The notes under the pieces are model-generated. The model did no database searches. It was not told where the DNA came from and saw only the letters and a program-made list of their open reading frames with translations. 64,000 nucleotides of DNA. It comes from Pholiota molesta (taxonomy: Eukaryota; Basidiomycota; Agaricomycetes; Agaricales; Strophariaceae). The stretch is from contig JACGCK010000027.1 of assembly GCA_014925825.1 (NCBI GenBank), positions 310,001-374,000 on the forward strand, in the 5' to 3' direction. A program made the position numbers and the translations under genes. Positions 39,574 to 52,444 of the stretch are shown one piece after another (the stretch's first letter is position 1; each line of letters starts with the position of its first letter).

Positions 39574-41978
39574 TCAATTCTTTGTTTGCTTGAGCGCCGA
39601 CCGGAGAGGTGGCTTCGGAATGAGCCGGTGACTCAAGTCAATCCGCACGCACTCCTCGTTCATCCACCCTTCACCTGGCTCTGGATATTCCTCCAGGTTG
39701 GTGGATATTCCTGGCCTAGAGGTGCAACTTTATAGGCGCCATCGTTGGTCCACAATTGGTCTCTAATCAAGAAGGATGAATACCGTGACGAAGAAAGCTA
39801 GAGCGGATAATTACCCTCGGCGGTTGAACCAGCCTTTCCGCCGTTGACTAGAAGGGATGGGAGATGGGCATACAAGGTTGTCGTTCCAGCGAACAGAGCG
39901 CAATAAAGGCGCCGAGTTCCGGCCCATTAGTGGCAGCCGGAGCGGAGGGCTCTGGTCGCCGTCCGAATTCCTCCTGGGGTGGTCGAGAGCAGGCAGCGGC
40001 GGCGAGGGCGAGGGGTTCATGACCTTGAAGGTCCTGCGGTGGCTTTTCGTGCGGCGGGCTCGACCGAGGGAGCGGGAGATTGGGGTCAAACGGCTTGTCG
40101 CCGTCCGAGTGCCTGCGGACGGGCTCCATGTGCAGCTGGGAGTAATGTGGCGGATCCACATAAGACGGAGCTCGCGAGCGCGAGCTGGGGACTTCCTGAG
40201 AAGGCGATACCCGCGAATAAGGGGCTTGCATGGCAGAGGCGGACTTGTCAATGGCTCTGGAGGTGGACGCGGCTTGGCGTTGAGAGGGGTTGTCGTAGTC
40301 AGGGCCAGGAGCCTGAGAGTAATATATACCAGGCGTGATGGAGTGCAGGCTCTGCTGCCCTAGGTGGCGAGGGCCGGTCTCCGCTGCGGTGACTTCTATC
40401 ATACTCAGAGGCATATCTCGGATCGCCCCAGGAGGGTATGGTAGAGGCTGCGGAGGGGGAAGCTGACCAATAGGAATGTTGGACGTTGGCCGCGTGGTGT
40501 TCGAGAAAGAGATCGAGCGAGCTCGCACTCGCTCTGGGCCCTCTGCAGGAAGGAAGGACCGACCTTGAGAGGATAGCGCGAACCCGTTGGCTCCATCTCC
40601 GTAGGGCTTGCGCGCAGCTGGGTCGGAGAAGAGGAAAGCGGGACGGATTTGAGGTATTCGCGCTGGTCTGTCGGCGAGGGCGGTTTGCTCCGCTGGTCTT
40701 TCGACGACCGCGAAGGCTCCGGGCGTATGAATCGCGCCGCGAGACCCGCGCAGTGTCTTCTCGTTCCCTCGGACTCGGCGTCCTCGTGTCGCGTCGGTAA
40801 TCTGCTGCGCGGTTCGATGGATCCCGAGATGAAGTCTGATCCGCCGGCCCCCGCGGAGGGGAATTGGGCGCATCACGACGATCAGTGTAGATGGAGCTCG
40901 ACGCAATCGGATCCATCTGGCGTTTTTGGCCGTATTCGTCGACCTGGCGAGGGTCAGGGGGGCCACGCGGCGGCAGGGTGTAGTCCCTGACTTCAGAAAG
41001 AGGCCGCGAGCTGGAGAGATCGGGACGCGGTCCCAAGATCGAGGTCCTGCGGCTGCGAGATCGTTCCAATGGCGCGGCAGATGGGGCCCGGTCCTGCCGA
41101 TAGTCGTTGAAGGGGCCACTGTCCTGCTGCGCAGGTGCCGCATATATCGGGGTCGGACGCGAGGACGGTGCAGATCCTGCGTCGAACGATTCTGCGCCAT
41201 TTTTAGGCGACGTTCGATAGGATGTCGACCGCGGATGCTCGGAATCGAATACAGTGGCGTCGCGGCTCCATGAATCCACAGGCAGGGATGCGTAGGAGTA
41301 AGTGGATTGAGTGCCAGACTGCGACGGTGCCACCTCCGATGGTAATTGGGATGGGAGGCGCTCAACACGAGGCGGGCTGTTTTCCCTCATAGAAGGAAAC
41401 GCAGCAGGCGCGGTGGATGTGCTCGCCTGAAACGCAGTTTGGCTGTACTCGGACTCCTGAGGCCGTATCGGGAAATGCAAACTGGGGTGAAGAGGCTGAG
41501 ATGAAGCGACCCGGGTGAAGGCACTGCCCGGGTTCTGCGAGGTTGCCGCGCCCCGGCGCCTATCAGCATCACTCGAGCCTGCGGAGCCAGAGCTCGAGGA
41601 ATAGAATGACGCTGTCGGCGTCGAGTTTAGCTCCGCGTTGCGTTTCGCGAGCAGGTCGCGCTCGTTGACCTCCATTTCCGAGAACGTGCTGGGTTCGTAT
41701 TCGGGGATGTTGATGTACGGAGGCGGCATTTGCATCAGGGGGTCGCCTTGAGCGCTTGACGGCATCGGAATGCGCATAGGAGTCGTAGTTGCCGTTGCAG
41801 AGCGTCCTTGCATAGACGAGGGGGTTCTGCCAATCATCGCGGGCGGGGGCGGTGCGATACTAGTTGAAGGATAACCAGAACGTGGTGCAGGAGTCGCTGA
41901 CCTAGGAATTCGGGGATCGTCCCCAGGTCGGTCGCCCATCGTCGTCCTAGGCAAAGTTATCGTGCTATCCGTCGACAT
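39574..41978 (-). CDS. Ser/Pro-rich disordered protein with a short conserved C-terminal block
   Basis: The start is the ATG at 41978 (MSTDSTITLPRTTMGDRPGD). Most of the ~750 residues are low complexity, rich in Ser, Pro, Arg and Ala, with RS-like stretches. The only ordered-looking part is the C terminus: LRSVRWNDNLVCPSPIP, then RRKGWFNRRG, an intron near 39770-39810, DQLWTNDGAYK, an EYPEPGEGWMNEE block and PKPPLRSALKQTKN, with the stop at 39574-39576. From memory, this tail recurs in other agaricomycetes. Function unknown. Frame changes without introns occur near 40745, 40590 and 39695, each in the direction of one missing base. A less clear one lies near 39905, where the shift has the opposite sign or represents two losses. 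Confidence 0.62.
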
Positions 41979-43526
41979 CGCAGGAGAAAAGGCGAGAAAC
42001 CATCAGTCGTCGGGGAATCCAGTTCCGAGTTGGAGAAAGGTCAGACTTGGAGCAGGTCGATTGCTCATAAATGAAAGTGTCGTTATTGGCACTGGGATAA
42101 ATAGCGTAATTGGTCGTCGGTCGTGGCCGTTGGTCGTAAGGCGGGTAGGCGTTGCTGAGGGGATGATTGGTGGGTTTGTCGTGTGTTATGCGGATAACCA
42201 CGATTTTTTGAGATTAACGTACCTGGATGGGTACCAGTTAGCATTCTGTTGGTCGCGCGGGGCACTCGGCGATATCCCATGTCCACTTTCGGATTTACAG
42301 GGTATGGAAATGGCGGGGCGGGCTGCGTCTTGAAAACGCGAACAGAAAAGCGGTTGGACGGCTAATGAACGTCGTAAAAATAGCATGAGTGCCGGCAGCG
42401 TAGAGAAAGGCGTGAAGAGCTACCTTCGACGGTCCATTTTGCGCCAACTTCAGATTAGAGGAAGCGTTGGGTAGGAAAGCGGCAAACATGTTAAGCAATA
42501 GTAGGACTCAACATCAGGGTAAGTCAAGAGACAGGATGAGAATTTATGTAGGGGGAAACCCGAGCATCACGCTATTCACACGAGTAAAGGTGGAGGCAAT
42601 ACATGCGGCCTTCGATCAGTATGTCTGAAGGCCGTTCCTGTGCAAGGGATAATGACGCTGTAGACGTTCGAAAATGGCAAAGTCTTCTGACAGATTTACC
42701 AATCTGTTGACGACTATTGTTTTCAATCAGAGAGCCCATCGGGACGCACTATAATCCCAGAAACTCACAGGAACATGTGAAGACATTACGATCCCTGTAG
42801 AAAGGGCTTCTCCGCCACACTGCTTTTCGACACATGTTTTTCATGTAACGGAGTGCAAGCCCAATTGATCCTGCGCTCCTGCCTTCATGAATATCAAGCA
42901 TTGAGAAAGGAGGAGCCTTATTCCCGATCGGTTGAGAATGATGCTGCCGTCGTGACCTCAGTGAAGGATCTTGGATGCATATGAAAAGTTGGCAACTGCG
43001 AAACGGTGTTTATTCGGTGTTCCCGCCCTGAGCAGCGCAATAAACTAAGGCCAGATTCATGTCCTTTAAGGAGATGGACACAAGTAGGAGTGATTTATGC
43101 TTACCTCTATAATCGAAACCAACTCCATGTAACATGATCCCATGTTCCGCTGCCGCAACAGCCATCATTGAAGACTTTTCATGCTCTAGAATAACTCATA
43201 TAATGGAGCTCCCTTCTTCGTATATTAAACCGTTTTGACATCAGTGGTTAGTTTCCGAGTCTTTGAGCTAGTTAACACAGTAGAATTAGAACAGTAGAGC
43301 ATTTGCTTGGGAGTTTGTTGGGGCAAGGTTCAAGAGCCACAGCTGGCTCGACGTGCGGATAAGCCTTAGCAAAATTCGTTTTATTTTAAGGAAAATATTA
43401 CATAATCTGTAATGGTGCCAGCCTTTGCACTGTGACTCTGTAGGACTCTGTTCACCACTCTAACCTGTGAGCGCCTGGCGTTTCAACAGAATCCTCCTGA
43501 ATTGGGGTGCTGTGTGTACTGGAGCC
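41979..43526. other. Divergent intergenic region, no supported gene
   Basis: About 1.5 kb between the starts of the disordered-protein gene (-) and CFT1 (+). It must contain both promoters. Small frames near 42083-42500 have no family-like content and may be 5' untranslated exons. Confidence 0.4.
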
Positions 43527-46500
43527 ATGCACCTGCTACGCCAAGAAATTCTGCCCGCTAGTGGCGTCGAATTCGCAACAAGCCTCAGATTGACGCCCTC
43601 AGCGCTTCCGCCAAACCTGTCCAACGTTTCAACGCGTCACGAATTCGTTTCTCGCGTCCTATGCAACGTGGTTGTTGCGCGCTCAAGTCTGCTGCGTATC
43701 TTTGAAGTTCGCGAAGAAGCTGCGCCGATACAGCCCCAGGTGGATGATGAGCGAGAACGACGGGCCAATGTAAGGCGAGGCACGGAGGCGGTCGAGGGCG
43801 AGGTGGCGATGGACATGCGGGGTGATGGATATATCAATATAGCCAAGGTGATTTATAAAATCCATGTACTTGTGCAAGATAATTTCATTTGCTTTTTCAA
43901 CTGTGCGAGACTGTCTTTGCATTTGAGCATCGCTGATATACGTCTTTAGTCTATTCCTCAAACAGGACCTGTTCATATTTCGACGGTGACTCGTTTCTAT
44001 CTTGTCAAGGAACACCGCCTCCATGGAATCGTTACTGGGATGGAAGCGGTCAAGATAGTCACTACGCATGAAGACCACCTAGACCGTCTACTCGTATCCT
44101 TCAAAGATGCGAAGGTCAGTTTCTTTTCCTTCGCGTACGCACAATGTTGACCATTTTATCTGAAGATTGCTCTACTGGAATGGTCAGATGCGATCCACGA
44201 TCTTATAACAGTTTCAATCCACACATACGAGCGTGCTCCTCAGCTCGTACGTTACTTTTTTTGCTTTCCGTTTCCGCCGCCTTACATCTTTGCAGCTCGC
44301 CCTCGATTCGCCCTTGTTCAGAGCAGAATTAAGGGTAGACCCACTATCACGATGTGCAGCTTTATCTCTGCCGAAACATACACTCGCCATTTTACCATTC
44401 TATCAGTCTCAAGCAGAGTTGGATGTTATGGACCAGGATCAAATGCAGGCCAAGTAAGTTTTCTTCGACGCTTCATCTAGGTATAATTCTGATATTTTTT
44501 AGGGATGTTCCATATTCTCCGAGCTTCATTCTCGACCTTCCAGCCCAAGTCGATACAAACATGCGGAATGTCATCGATTTCGTGTTTTTGCCGGGTTTCA
44601 ACAACCCAACTCTCGCTGTGCTTTTTCAAACTCAACAAACATGGACTGGGTAAGCAGCAATCGCATTGTTCTTTGCCGCCGTAGTTCTGACGAATCACAG
44701 ACGCCTGAAGGAGTTCAAAGACACCGTCAGGCTCATTATATTTACCCTCGACATCGCCACCCAAAACTACCCCATCATCACCTCCGTCGAGGGCCTGCCC
44801 TACGACTGCCTGACCCTCCTGCCATGCTCGACGCGCTCGGAGGCGTCGTCATCACCACCAGCAACGCCCTCATCTACGTCGACCAGTCCTCCCGGCGCGT
44901 CGCGCTCCCCCTCAACGGCTGGACGGCCCGCACCAGCGACCTGCCCCTGCTCCCGCTCCCGTTCCCGGACCAGTCGCTCTTCCTCGAGGGCTCGCGCGCG
45001 GTGTTCGTCGACGACCGGACCTTCTTCCTGATCCTCAAAGACGGCGCGGTGTACCCCGTGGAGATCGTCGTCGACGGGAAGACGGTCTCGCGGCTGACGG
45101 TGTCCCCGCCGCTCGCGCAGACGGCGGTCCCGAGTGTGGCGACGAACTTGGGCGCGGACCATATCTTCATCGGGAGCGCGGTGGGGCCGTCTGTGCTCTT
45201 GAAGGCGGCGCATGTCGAAGAGGAGGTGGAGGATAACATGGATGCGGCTCCGGCCGTTGTTCAAGACGATGACCAGATGGAATATGAGGACGAAGACGAA
45301 GGTGTGTGCGACCACTGTATCATCCTGGAGCGACGTTAATTTGGAAGCGCTGTAGATATATATGGCACTTCTAAAGTGGCAACGACTTCCACAAAGGACG
45401 GGCAGCCAAACGGCCAAGCTGCCGTTAAAAAGACGCGAACCGTCATCCATCTTTCCTTGCGCGACTCCATCCCTGCCCATGGGCCCATCGCGAGCATGGC
45501 GTTTTCTCTGGCAAGAACGGTGTACGTCCGAATCTTCCTATACTATGCTCATGCCATAGACAATTTCTCATCCTCTTCTTTCCAGGATCGCCCAGTGCCG
45601 GAGCTCGTCGCAGCCACAGGAGCAGGCCCAACCGGGGGTTTACTTTGTTCCAAGTGAGTGCCACTTGATTTTTTTTCATTGTTTACCACACTATGCTCAT
45701 GATGAGGGGCACAGCGTGACCTTCCTGTCAATTCAAAACGCAAACTACACATCATCGGCGGCGCCCGCGGACTCTGGTCGCTCCCGATCCGCCAATCCGT
45801 CAGAGCAAGCGGAATATCGTACGAAAAAGCGATGAATCCATACCACACGGAGCCGGATACCTTGATTCTGAGCACGGATATCAACCCGTCGCCGGGGCTT
45901 TCTCGAGTACGTCCTGATTCGATTTTAGAGTGATGTTGGTGTTGTTTTGGCTCATGTATGCGTGGGGTTTTTTTTGTTACAGATCGCGACGAGGTCTAAT
46001 AGGAGCGATATATCCATCACTACGCGTATTCCGGGTACTACCATTGGGGCTGGTCCTTTCTTCCAGCGTACTGCGATTCTACACGTCATGACCAATGCAA
46101 TCCGCGTATTGGAACCTGGTATGTGTTATTGACCAATTCATTTTCTTATGCACTCAATTTTTCTCTAGACGGGTCTGAAAGGCAGATAATCAAAGATATG
46201 GACGGAAATATGCCGCGTCCCAAAATTCGGGCATGTAGTATTTCTGATCCCTTCGTCTTGATCATTCGTGAAGACGATTCAATCGGATTGTTCATTGGCG
46301 AAACTGAGCGCGGAAAGATAAGGCGGAAGGACATGTCTGCGATGGGCGACAAGGTTGGCCCTATTCGATCGATGATATTTAACTTATTTACCCCAGTGCG
46401 GTCCTTAGACATCGCGGTACCTGACAGGGAGTTTCTACGCGGACTCCACAGGGATTCTGGAGGCGCAGTTTGAATCGTCCATTTCCTCTAGCGATGTGAC

Positions 46501-49133
46501 CACGACGCTCCAGGCTGCGGTGAATGCGGACAATAAAGGGCAGTGGCTGCTCCTGATGCGTCCTCAGGGTATCATGGAGGTTCGGCTGCCTATCTGCACC
46601 CTCATTTTGGACGCTGCTAACTATTCGATAGATCTGGACCTTGCCTAAACTGACTTTGGCGTTTCCACCGATGGCCTGTCTACGCTCCAGAATGTGCTAG
46701 TGGATTCCCATGGCCCGCCTGCGCTCTCGCTCCCTCAGGATCCGCCTCGGAAGCCCCAGGATCTCGATGTCGAGCAGCTCCTGCTGGCCCCTATTGGCGA
46801 GAGCTCGCCGCGGCCGCATCTTTGTGTACGCGTATCCCTCGCCTCAGGCTCGAGTGTTATCTTCTGATGCCCTGCATTTTTAGGTCTTTTTACGTTCAGG
46901 CCAACTGACTATCTTTGAGGTTGTGCCGGCAGGACAGTCTACCGAGCCGCTGGAGAAGCCCAGCCTACACATCTCAAAGTGATATTCGTCAAGACTGCTC
47001 TATGGCATTCGAGATTCAGCGCCAGGACGAAGGAGGTGAAAAGAGTATTCTTGCAGAACAGAAGAAAATATCGCGGAATTTCGTTCCCTTCGTGACGTCA
47101 CCAGCGCCTGGTACCACGTACTCTGGCGTCTTCTTCACTGGGGACCGGCCCAACTGGATTCTGGCTGGCAACAAAAGTGGGGTGCAAATATACCCGTCAG
47201 GGCACAGCGTCGTACACGCGTTCACTGCCTGTTCGCTGTGGGACTCGCGGGGTGATTTCTTGCTGTACACCGAGGAGGTGGGTTTCCATGCGCTCGTGCA
47301 CGGGGTGGTCCATTTCTGACACTGATGCACTTACGCTTGCTACAGGGTCCTAACTTGCTTGAATGGGTGCCGAATTCCAGCTGGACGGACCATTGCCGTG
47401 TCGTTCCATACCGAGAGGACGGTCTTACTCCAATGTTTTGTTTGATCCGTCAACGTCCTTAATCGTTGCCGCCTCTTCTCTGCAAGCAAAATTCACCTCG
47501 TATGATGAAGACGGCAATAGAATTTGGGAGCCAGATGGTACGTGTTGCTCTATTATCTGCGAAAGCACAGTCCGCTAACTAGGTGTCGTCGCGCAGCCCC
47601 CAATATAGCAGATCCAGTCACAGACTGCTCCACCCTTGAGCTGATATCACCTGACCTGTGGACTACATTAGACGGGTAAGATGATTCATGAACCGTCTTG
47701 AGGCGTTTCGTGTCGGTCTGCTGATGCTGGGGTCGCAGTTTCGAATTTGCAACAAACGAGTATATCAACGACATGGCCTGCGTCACTCTTGAAACGTCGA
47801 GCACCGAAAGCGGAAGCAAAGATTTCATTGTTGTGGGCACCACCATCAATCGTGGGGAAGACCTGGCAGCGAAAGGCGCGGTTAGTTCTTATTACGTCGT
47901 GTGCCCCAGAATGCGATCTTGATCTTTATTTTGAACTTAGACGTATATCTTTGAAATTGTCGAAGTCGTGGCCGACCCTTCAGTTCTGCCCAAACGATGG
48001 TACAAGCTCCGGCTTCGGTGTCGCGATGATGCCAAAGGCCCAGTTACAGCTGTATGTGGCTTCCCAGGCTACCTTGTTTCTTCCATGGGTCAAAAGGTAA
48101 GCTCTTTTTCATTCATGAATATGCTATGCTAATGAAGCTTGCGACGTTACCTAGGTCTTCGTTAGAGCCTTTGACTCGGATGAACGCCTCGTGGGTGTCG
48201 CATTTATGGACGTGGGCGTCTACGTGACCTCTCTGCGGACCCTCAAAAATCTCCTACTTATCGGCGATGCTGTGAAAAGCGTGATGTTCGTGGCCTTCCA
48301 GGTTAATTTCACGTTTACTATCTCCAACGTGTACATGGTCTGAAATCTTCCCTCTACAGGAAGATCCCTACAAGCTTGTCCTCATTGCGAAAGACACAAA
48401 AGTGTCTGTGTAACAAGCGCCGACTTTTTCTTTACTAACGGAGAACTCGGCATCGTAACGGGAGACGAGGAAGGTATTATTCGTGTTTACGAATATAACC
48501 CACAAGGCAAGTCTAAAATCCCCAGATCCTGGGCAAAATGAAAGGTTGACAGATGAGATTATGTCAGATCTCGATTCAAATGATGGCCGATCTCTACTTC
48601 TCCGCACCGAGTTCCATGGGCAGAGCGAGTACCGCACCTCCCTCGTTATTGCTCGCCGAACAAAGGAAGACCCAGATATTCCTCAATCCAAATTATTAAT
48701 GGGTAAGCTTTCTCTCGGTTTCCCATGGCCTAAACTCATTCGCATATATATATTCAGGTTCGCCGGACGGTTCTTTGACGTCTCTCACGAGTGTCGAGGA
48801 ACACGCTTACAAACGCTTGCAACTCCTCCAAGGCCAACTTACGCGGAACATCCAACATACAGCAGGCCTCAATCCAAAGGCATTTCGGTAAATAACAATT
48901 ATGTCATGCTCTATGGTAATATTTTACTAAGTGTTTATTCCTATTTTTCTGCACGCAGTATCGTTCGTAATGATTTCGTGTCAAAACCCCTCTCTAAAGG
49001 CGTCTTAGATGGGAATCTTTTGGCCCACTATGAAGCGCTCCCTACCACCCGTCAAAATGAGATCACACGCCAAATTGGAACGGAAAGGTTGACCCTCCTG
49101 CGTGATTGGATTTCCTTGAGTGGTCCATGGTAG
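43527..49133 (+). CDS. CFT1: Cleavage and polyadenylation specificity factor large subunit (CPSF160/Cft1)
   Basis: Scaffold of the nuclear mRNA 3'-end processing complex, with MMS1/DDB1-like beta-propellers. Family segments occur in order: RQEILPASGVEFATSLRLTP at the N terminus, CNVVVARSSLLRIFEVRE, RLHGIVTGMEAVKIVTT, IALLEWSDAIHDLITVSIH, LPYDCLTLLP then LGGVVITTSNALIYVDQ, KLHIIGGARGLWSLPIRQ, WTLPKLTLAFSTDGLST, FVAFQ/EDPYKLVLIAKD, TRNIQHTAGLNPKAFR and RNDFVSKPLSKGVLDGNLLA. The end is at 49131-49133. The start is the ATG at 43527 (MHLLRQEIL), which matches the family N terminus. Many short introns are present. At least four one-base losses are inferred from family alignment, near 44829, 45640, 47374 and 48403. 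Cft1 is essential in yeast, so these are probably sequence errors. Confidence 0.93.
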
Positions 49134-49569
49134 AAATTGCGTATACCTACTTTCGTGTGTTTTCAACTATTTCATTGTACATCATTAATGTGGCTCTGGG
49201 TACCGAGAATCGTTTATGCACTCAAGATTTACCTGCCGGGCTTCCTCTCCACCTACTCATCTATTATTGGCTTTCTCTTGGGAGTGGTACGCGACTATTT
49301 CGACAAACGATAATTCAATGGTAAGTATCTTTAACTCATCTTATCTGCTTACTACGCCCTTCTGTTTGTCATTTATTTGTAAGCCCGATGACGACATCGA
49401 TAATCAAGATGTCGTGCCTTGCGCTATGAAGTGCCACAATGACTTTCTAACCAATTCCCCACAGTGCTTCCGTTCTTGAGTATATAAAGCCTCTTGCTTC
49501 GTCATTCTTTAACTAGCATCCGCCTCCTTGATCATTCTTCCCAGTCGAACACTGCGCTACTTCACTAAA
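49134..49569. other. Intergenic region with the GST promoter
   Basis: No gene seen. It holds the CFT1 3' flank and a TATA element near the GST start. Confidence 0.45.
49481..49489 (+). promoter_or_regulatory. TATA box of the GST gene
   Basis: TATATAAAG lies 89 bp upstream of the ATG at 49570, a normal distance for a fungal core promoter. Confidence 0.6.
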
Positions 49570-50533
49570 ATGCCTGAACAGATCACTCTCTACACTGCAA
49601 AGGTATGGGTTTCGAACCTCCTCGACCATAAGTGTAAGAGTTCTAAACACCCTTTTGTTCTATAGATTTGTCCATGGGCTCATCGAGTAGGTGGAAATTC
49701 CAGGAATCCAACAGCCTCCAGATATCAGACGACAATTGATCTTTTTTCAGGCAGAAATTGCGCTCAAGGAATCCAAGCTGCCCTATAAACGGTACGAAAT
49801 TGACTTGAAGAACAAGCCAGAATGGTATGCCCCAAGGTCAACCCAGCAAGCAAGGTACTATTTCTCATTGTCTTATTCTTTCTCATCGACTGATCGTGCA
49901 ATGTTTTAACAAAGGTCCCGGCAATCGCGTTTGGCGGACCGGATGTTGAACCCGACAGCCCGTCCCCCGAATCGGAAAAGATTGCGGAATCTGGTGTTCT
50001 CATCGAGCTCGTCGCCGATCTCAGCAACGAGGACCTGCTCCCGAAAGACCCCATCCTCCGCGCCAAAGCCCGCTTCTTCATCGAGACCGTGACTCCCCTG
50101 TTCGCCGGCGCTTGGCGCGCGTTCCTTGCTCGTGGCGAAGACCCAGCGGCTATCTTCAAAGCGGTCGAGTTATTCAAAACCTCCTCCCAGCCGAGGGATA
50201 CGCAGTTGGCCAATGGAGTATTGCTGACGCCGCCGTAACGCCCTTCTTTGCGCGTGCGGAGGTGTCGCTCAAGAACGACATTGGTGTGTACGAGGAAGGC
50301 AAGGGCAAGGCGACATGGGAAACCTTGGAGACCGATCCCAAATACGCCCGATTCAGGAAGTATTTCAACGACGTCAAGAATAGGGATAGCTTCAAGGAGA
50401 CGTTCTTCCCCGTACGTTTATCGCCTTGTCATTGATTGTGAAAAATAATCATGGATTTCTTTTGTTTCATTAGGAGGTTATCAAAAACACGTTCTCCACC
50501 ATGTATGTTCGCCCTGTCCAGGCCAAGGCCTGA
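49570..50533 (+). CDS. Glutathione S-transferase, omega-like
   Basis: Cytosolic detoxification or thiol-transfer enzyme using glutathione. The N-terminal thioredoxin-like half begins ITLYTAK/ICPWAHR. The CPWAHR motif places a Cys where other classes use Tyr or Ser, as in omega GSTs. An intron from GTAGGT to TTTTTTCAG joins HR to AEIALKESKLPYKRYEID. Further blocks are KNKPEWYAP, VPAIAFGGP, SPESEKIAESGVLIELVADL, LRAKARFFIETV and QWSIADAAVTPFFARAEVSL (GST C-terminal domain). The stop is at 50531-50533 after YVRPVQAKA. Two one-base losses are inferred. One is in the CCCC run near 49834 (YAPKVNPASK expected). The other is near 50183 (LFKNLLPAEGYAVGQ expected). The total fits the usual ~250 residues. 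Confidence 0.88.
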
Positions 50534-52444
50534 GCGCTTGGCCCTTTCTATTCTTAACGTATAATAGGACCAGCGAGCGGGACAGTGTTTTTGTAGTCAT
50601 TGTACATAGTATACGCCAAATGCCAGAGAAATAAACTCATCAAACAAAAGTGGATGGAAAGTTGGACTATCATCAATCGCTTTCTACTGGAGTCTTGCCT
50701 ATGGGAGACTGCTGTATGCTAGTGATTCTCTTAACGTCGAAGGTCTGAAGTTGTGTTATTTCATTTCATTATAAGTCAACCGTCTATATATATTTTGATG
50801 GGATTCAACGACGAGGTCTTGAATATTTCTTTGTCTAATCTTACTTCGCAATCCTGTTTCCCATTATAGCTTGCATATTTCCTTTTTCGGACACCTGAAT
50901 AACTGAGTAGTCACGTTGTTTCAACCGTTCGTCTCGTTTGCTTCTGGTTCGTATCGAAATTCAATGAAATGGAGGCATGAGATTGTCAGCTTCTTGTTCG
51001 AGTTGCAAATTTTTTTGGTGTGGTTTTTTTGACAGTAATTTGAGATAATTTGAGACCAATGAAGAAGGCTTTATGAAACTACCAGACTCTGCATCTCCAA
51101 TGAGAATTACCTCGTTGATTAGTAGGCGTATACTTTGAAGTCCAATTCCATCCAAGCGTCTAATCTAAGCGAGCGTCTTCTCCTTTTCAACCTGCCAGTG
51201 GCTGTCAGGTTTAATTGGAGGCTACATTGATATGTATCCCGCTATGTCGCCTGGCATCTGAGCAATGGTCCGGTCCTGACTCCTTTCTATTGCTCTCCTA
51301 CCTTGCTTAGTATATTTAAATCACCAATTAGATACGTACCTAAGTAGAGTAGGATAGAAGTATTATGTAGTATTTACATATACTAATAACAAGTCATCTA
51401 GTCACAGTGGACGAGAATTCTCGTAAAGGAAAGGCCGGGAAAGGCATTCTATTATGTTCGGATACATGGCTTCCGTCACTGACATGTTCTGTAACCTACT
51501 TATGATTGATAAATATGCAAAGCACTGATCTTTACAAAATAGATCGCCTTAGTAACTCAGAGCCAGGCAGCGTAGGCCGAGGGCCGAGGCCGCCTTGCCC
51601 GTAAATTTAATCACTGTGTGGCTACTCGGGGGCCAGAGTCCAGACGACACTGCTGTAGAAAACCATAGTAGAAAAGTACCCACTAAAACGTCTAAAAGAT
51701 TGAATATAACTCATTCCATTATCGTCTTGGACTCTTGGCCATGAGTAGACACATTCAAATTTCAAACGATACAAGATTTACTTATCCCTACAATTATCAA
51801 GGCAAGCGAGAGGTGAGGTGTAGTTTGACATTTGTGTGCTTTGCGTTCATATTCTGACCTGAACACTCAGTCAGCATTGTATACAAATTGTATATTTTAA
51901 AGAGAAAAAAAGGCATCGCGCCTTTCACATGGGCCTTTGAGGCTGGGAAAACTCGCGTTTCATCCATAGATTCCGCGTGAAGAAATGATGTATCGATGAT
52001 AAGCAGTGATACGGATTACTGTTGATTGTCATCTCAATTACCTCAGATCTGGCCATTACAAGCCTGGGCGTAATCATAGCATTCATGTCACTGGCATAAA
52101 CACAAAGTTTTCTACAAAGTTGAAGTATAAACGGTACAAACAAATGAAAGGTATTTTTCCAAGGGTGACAATGAAGTCGAAAGGCCTCAAAAGGTTCCCA
52201 TCAAGAAAGCTGATGAGATGAGCCAAATTTAGCACGACTTATAGGCACCGAGGATGTGTCCTTATATGTAAATGAACATAAGAAGACCCCAAGCAGTCCT
52301 GACTTAGGCATAGTACATATTTGCCATCAGAATCTGTCGCTTCGAAGGACATTTTTGGCCGACTTGGCCTCTGTCTGATGCTTCACCACTATCCTCCACT
52401 ATCCCCTATGACACTTCTTTAGAGGTTTCTGCGCATCGCCACCT
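50534..52444. other. Long intergenic region, no gene seen
   Basis: About 1.9 kb, mostly AT-rich. A GC-rich patch lies near 51560-51640 (GGCCGAGGGCCGAGGCCG). I see no family-like open frame, RNA gene or terminal repeats. Confidence 0.4.

Noticed and set aside
44800..45480. 226-residue minus-strand frame in CFT1
   Set aside because: Arg/His/Asp-rich shadow of the plus-strand CFT1 exon, which matches the CPSF160 family.
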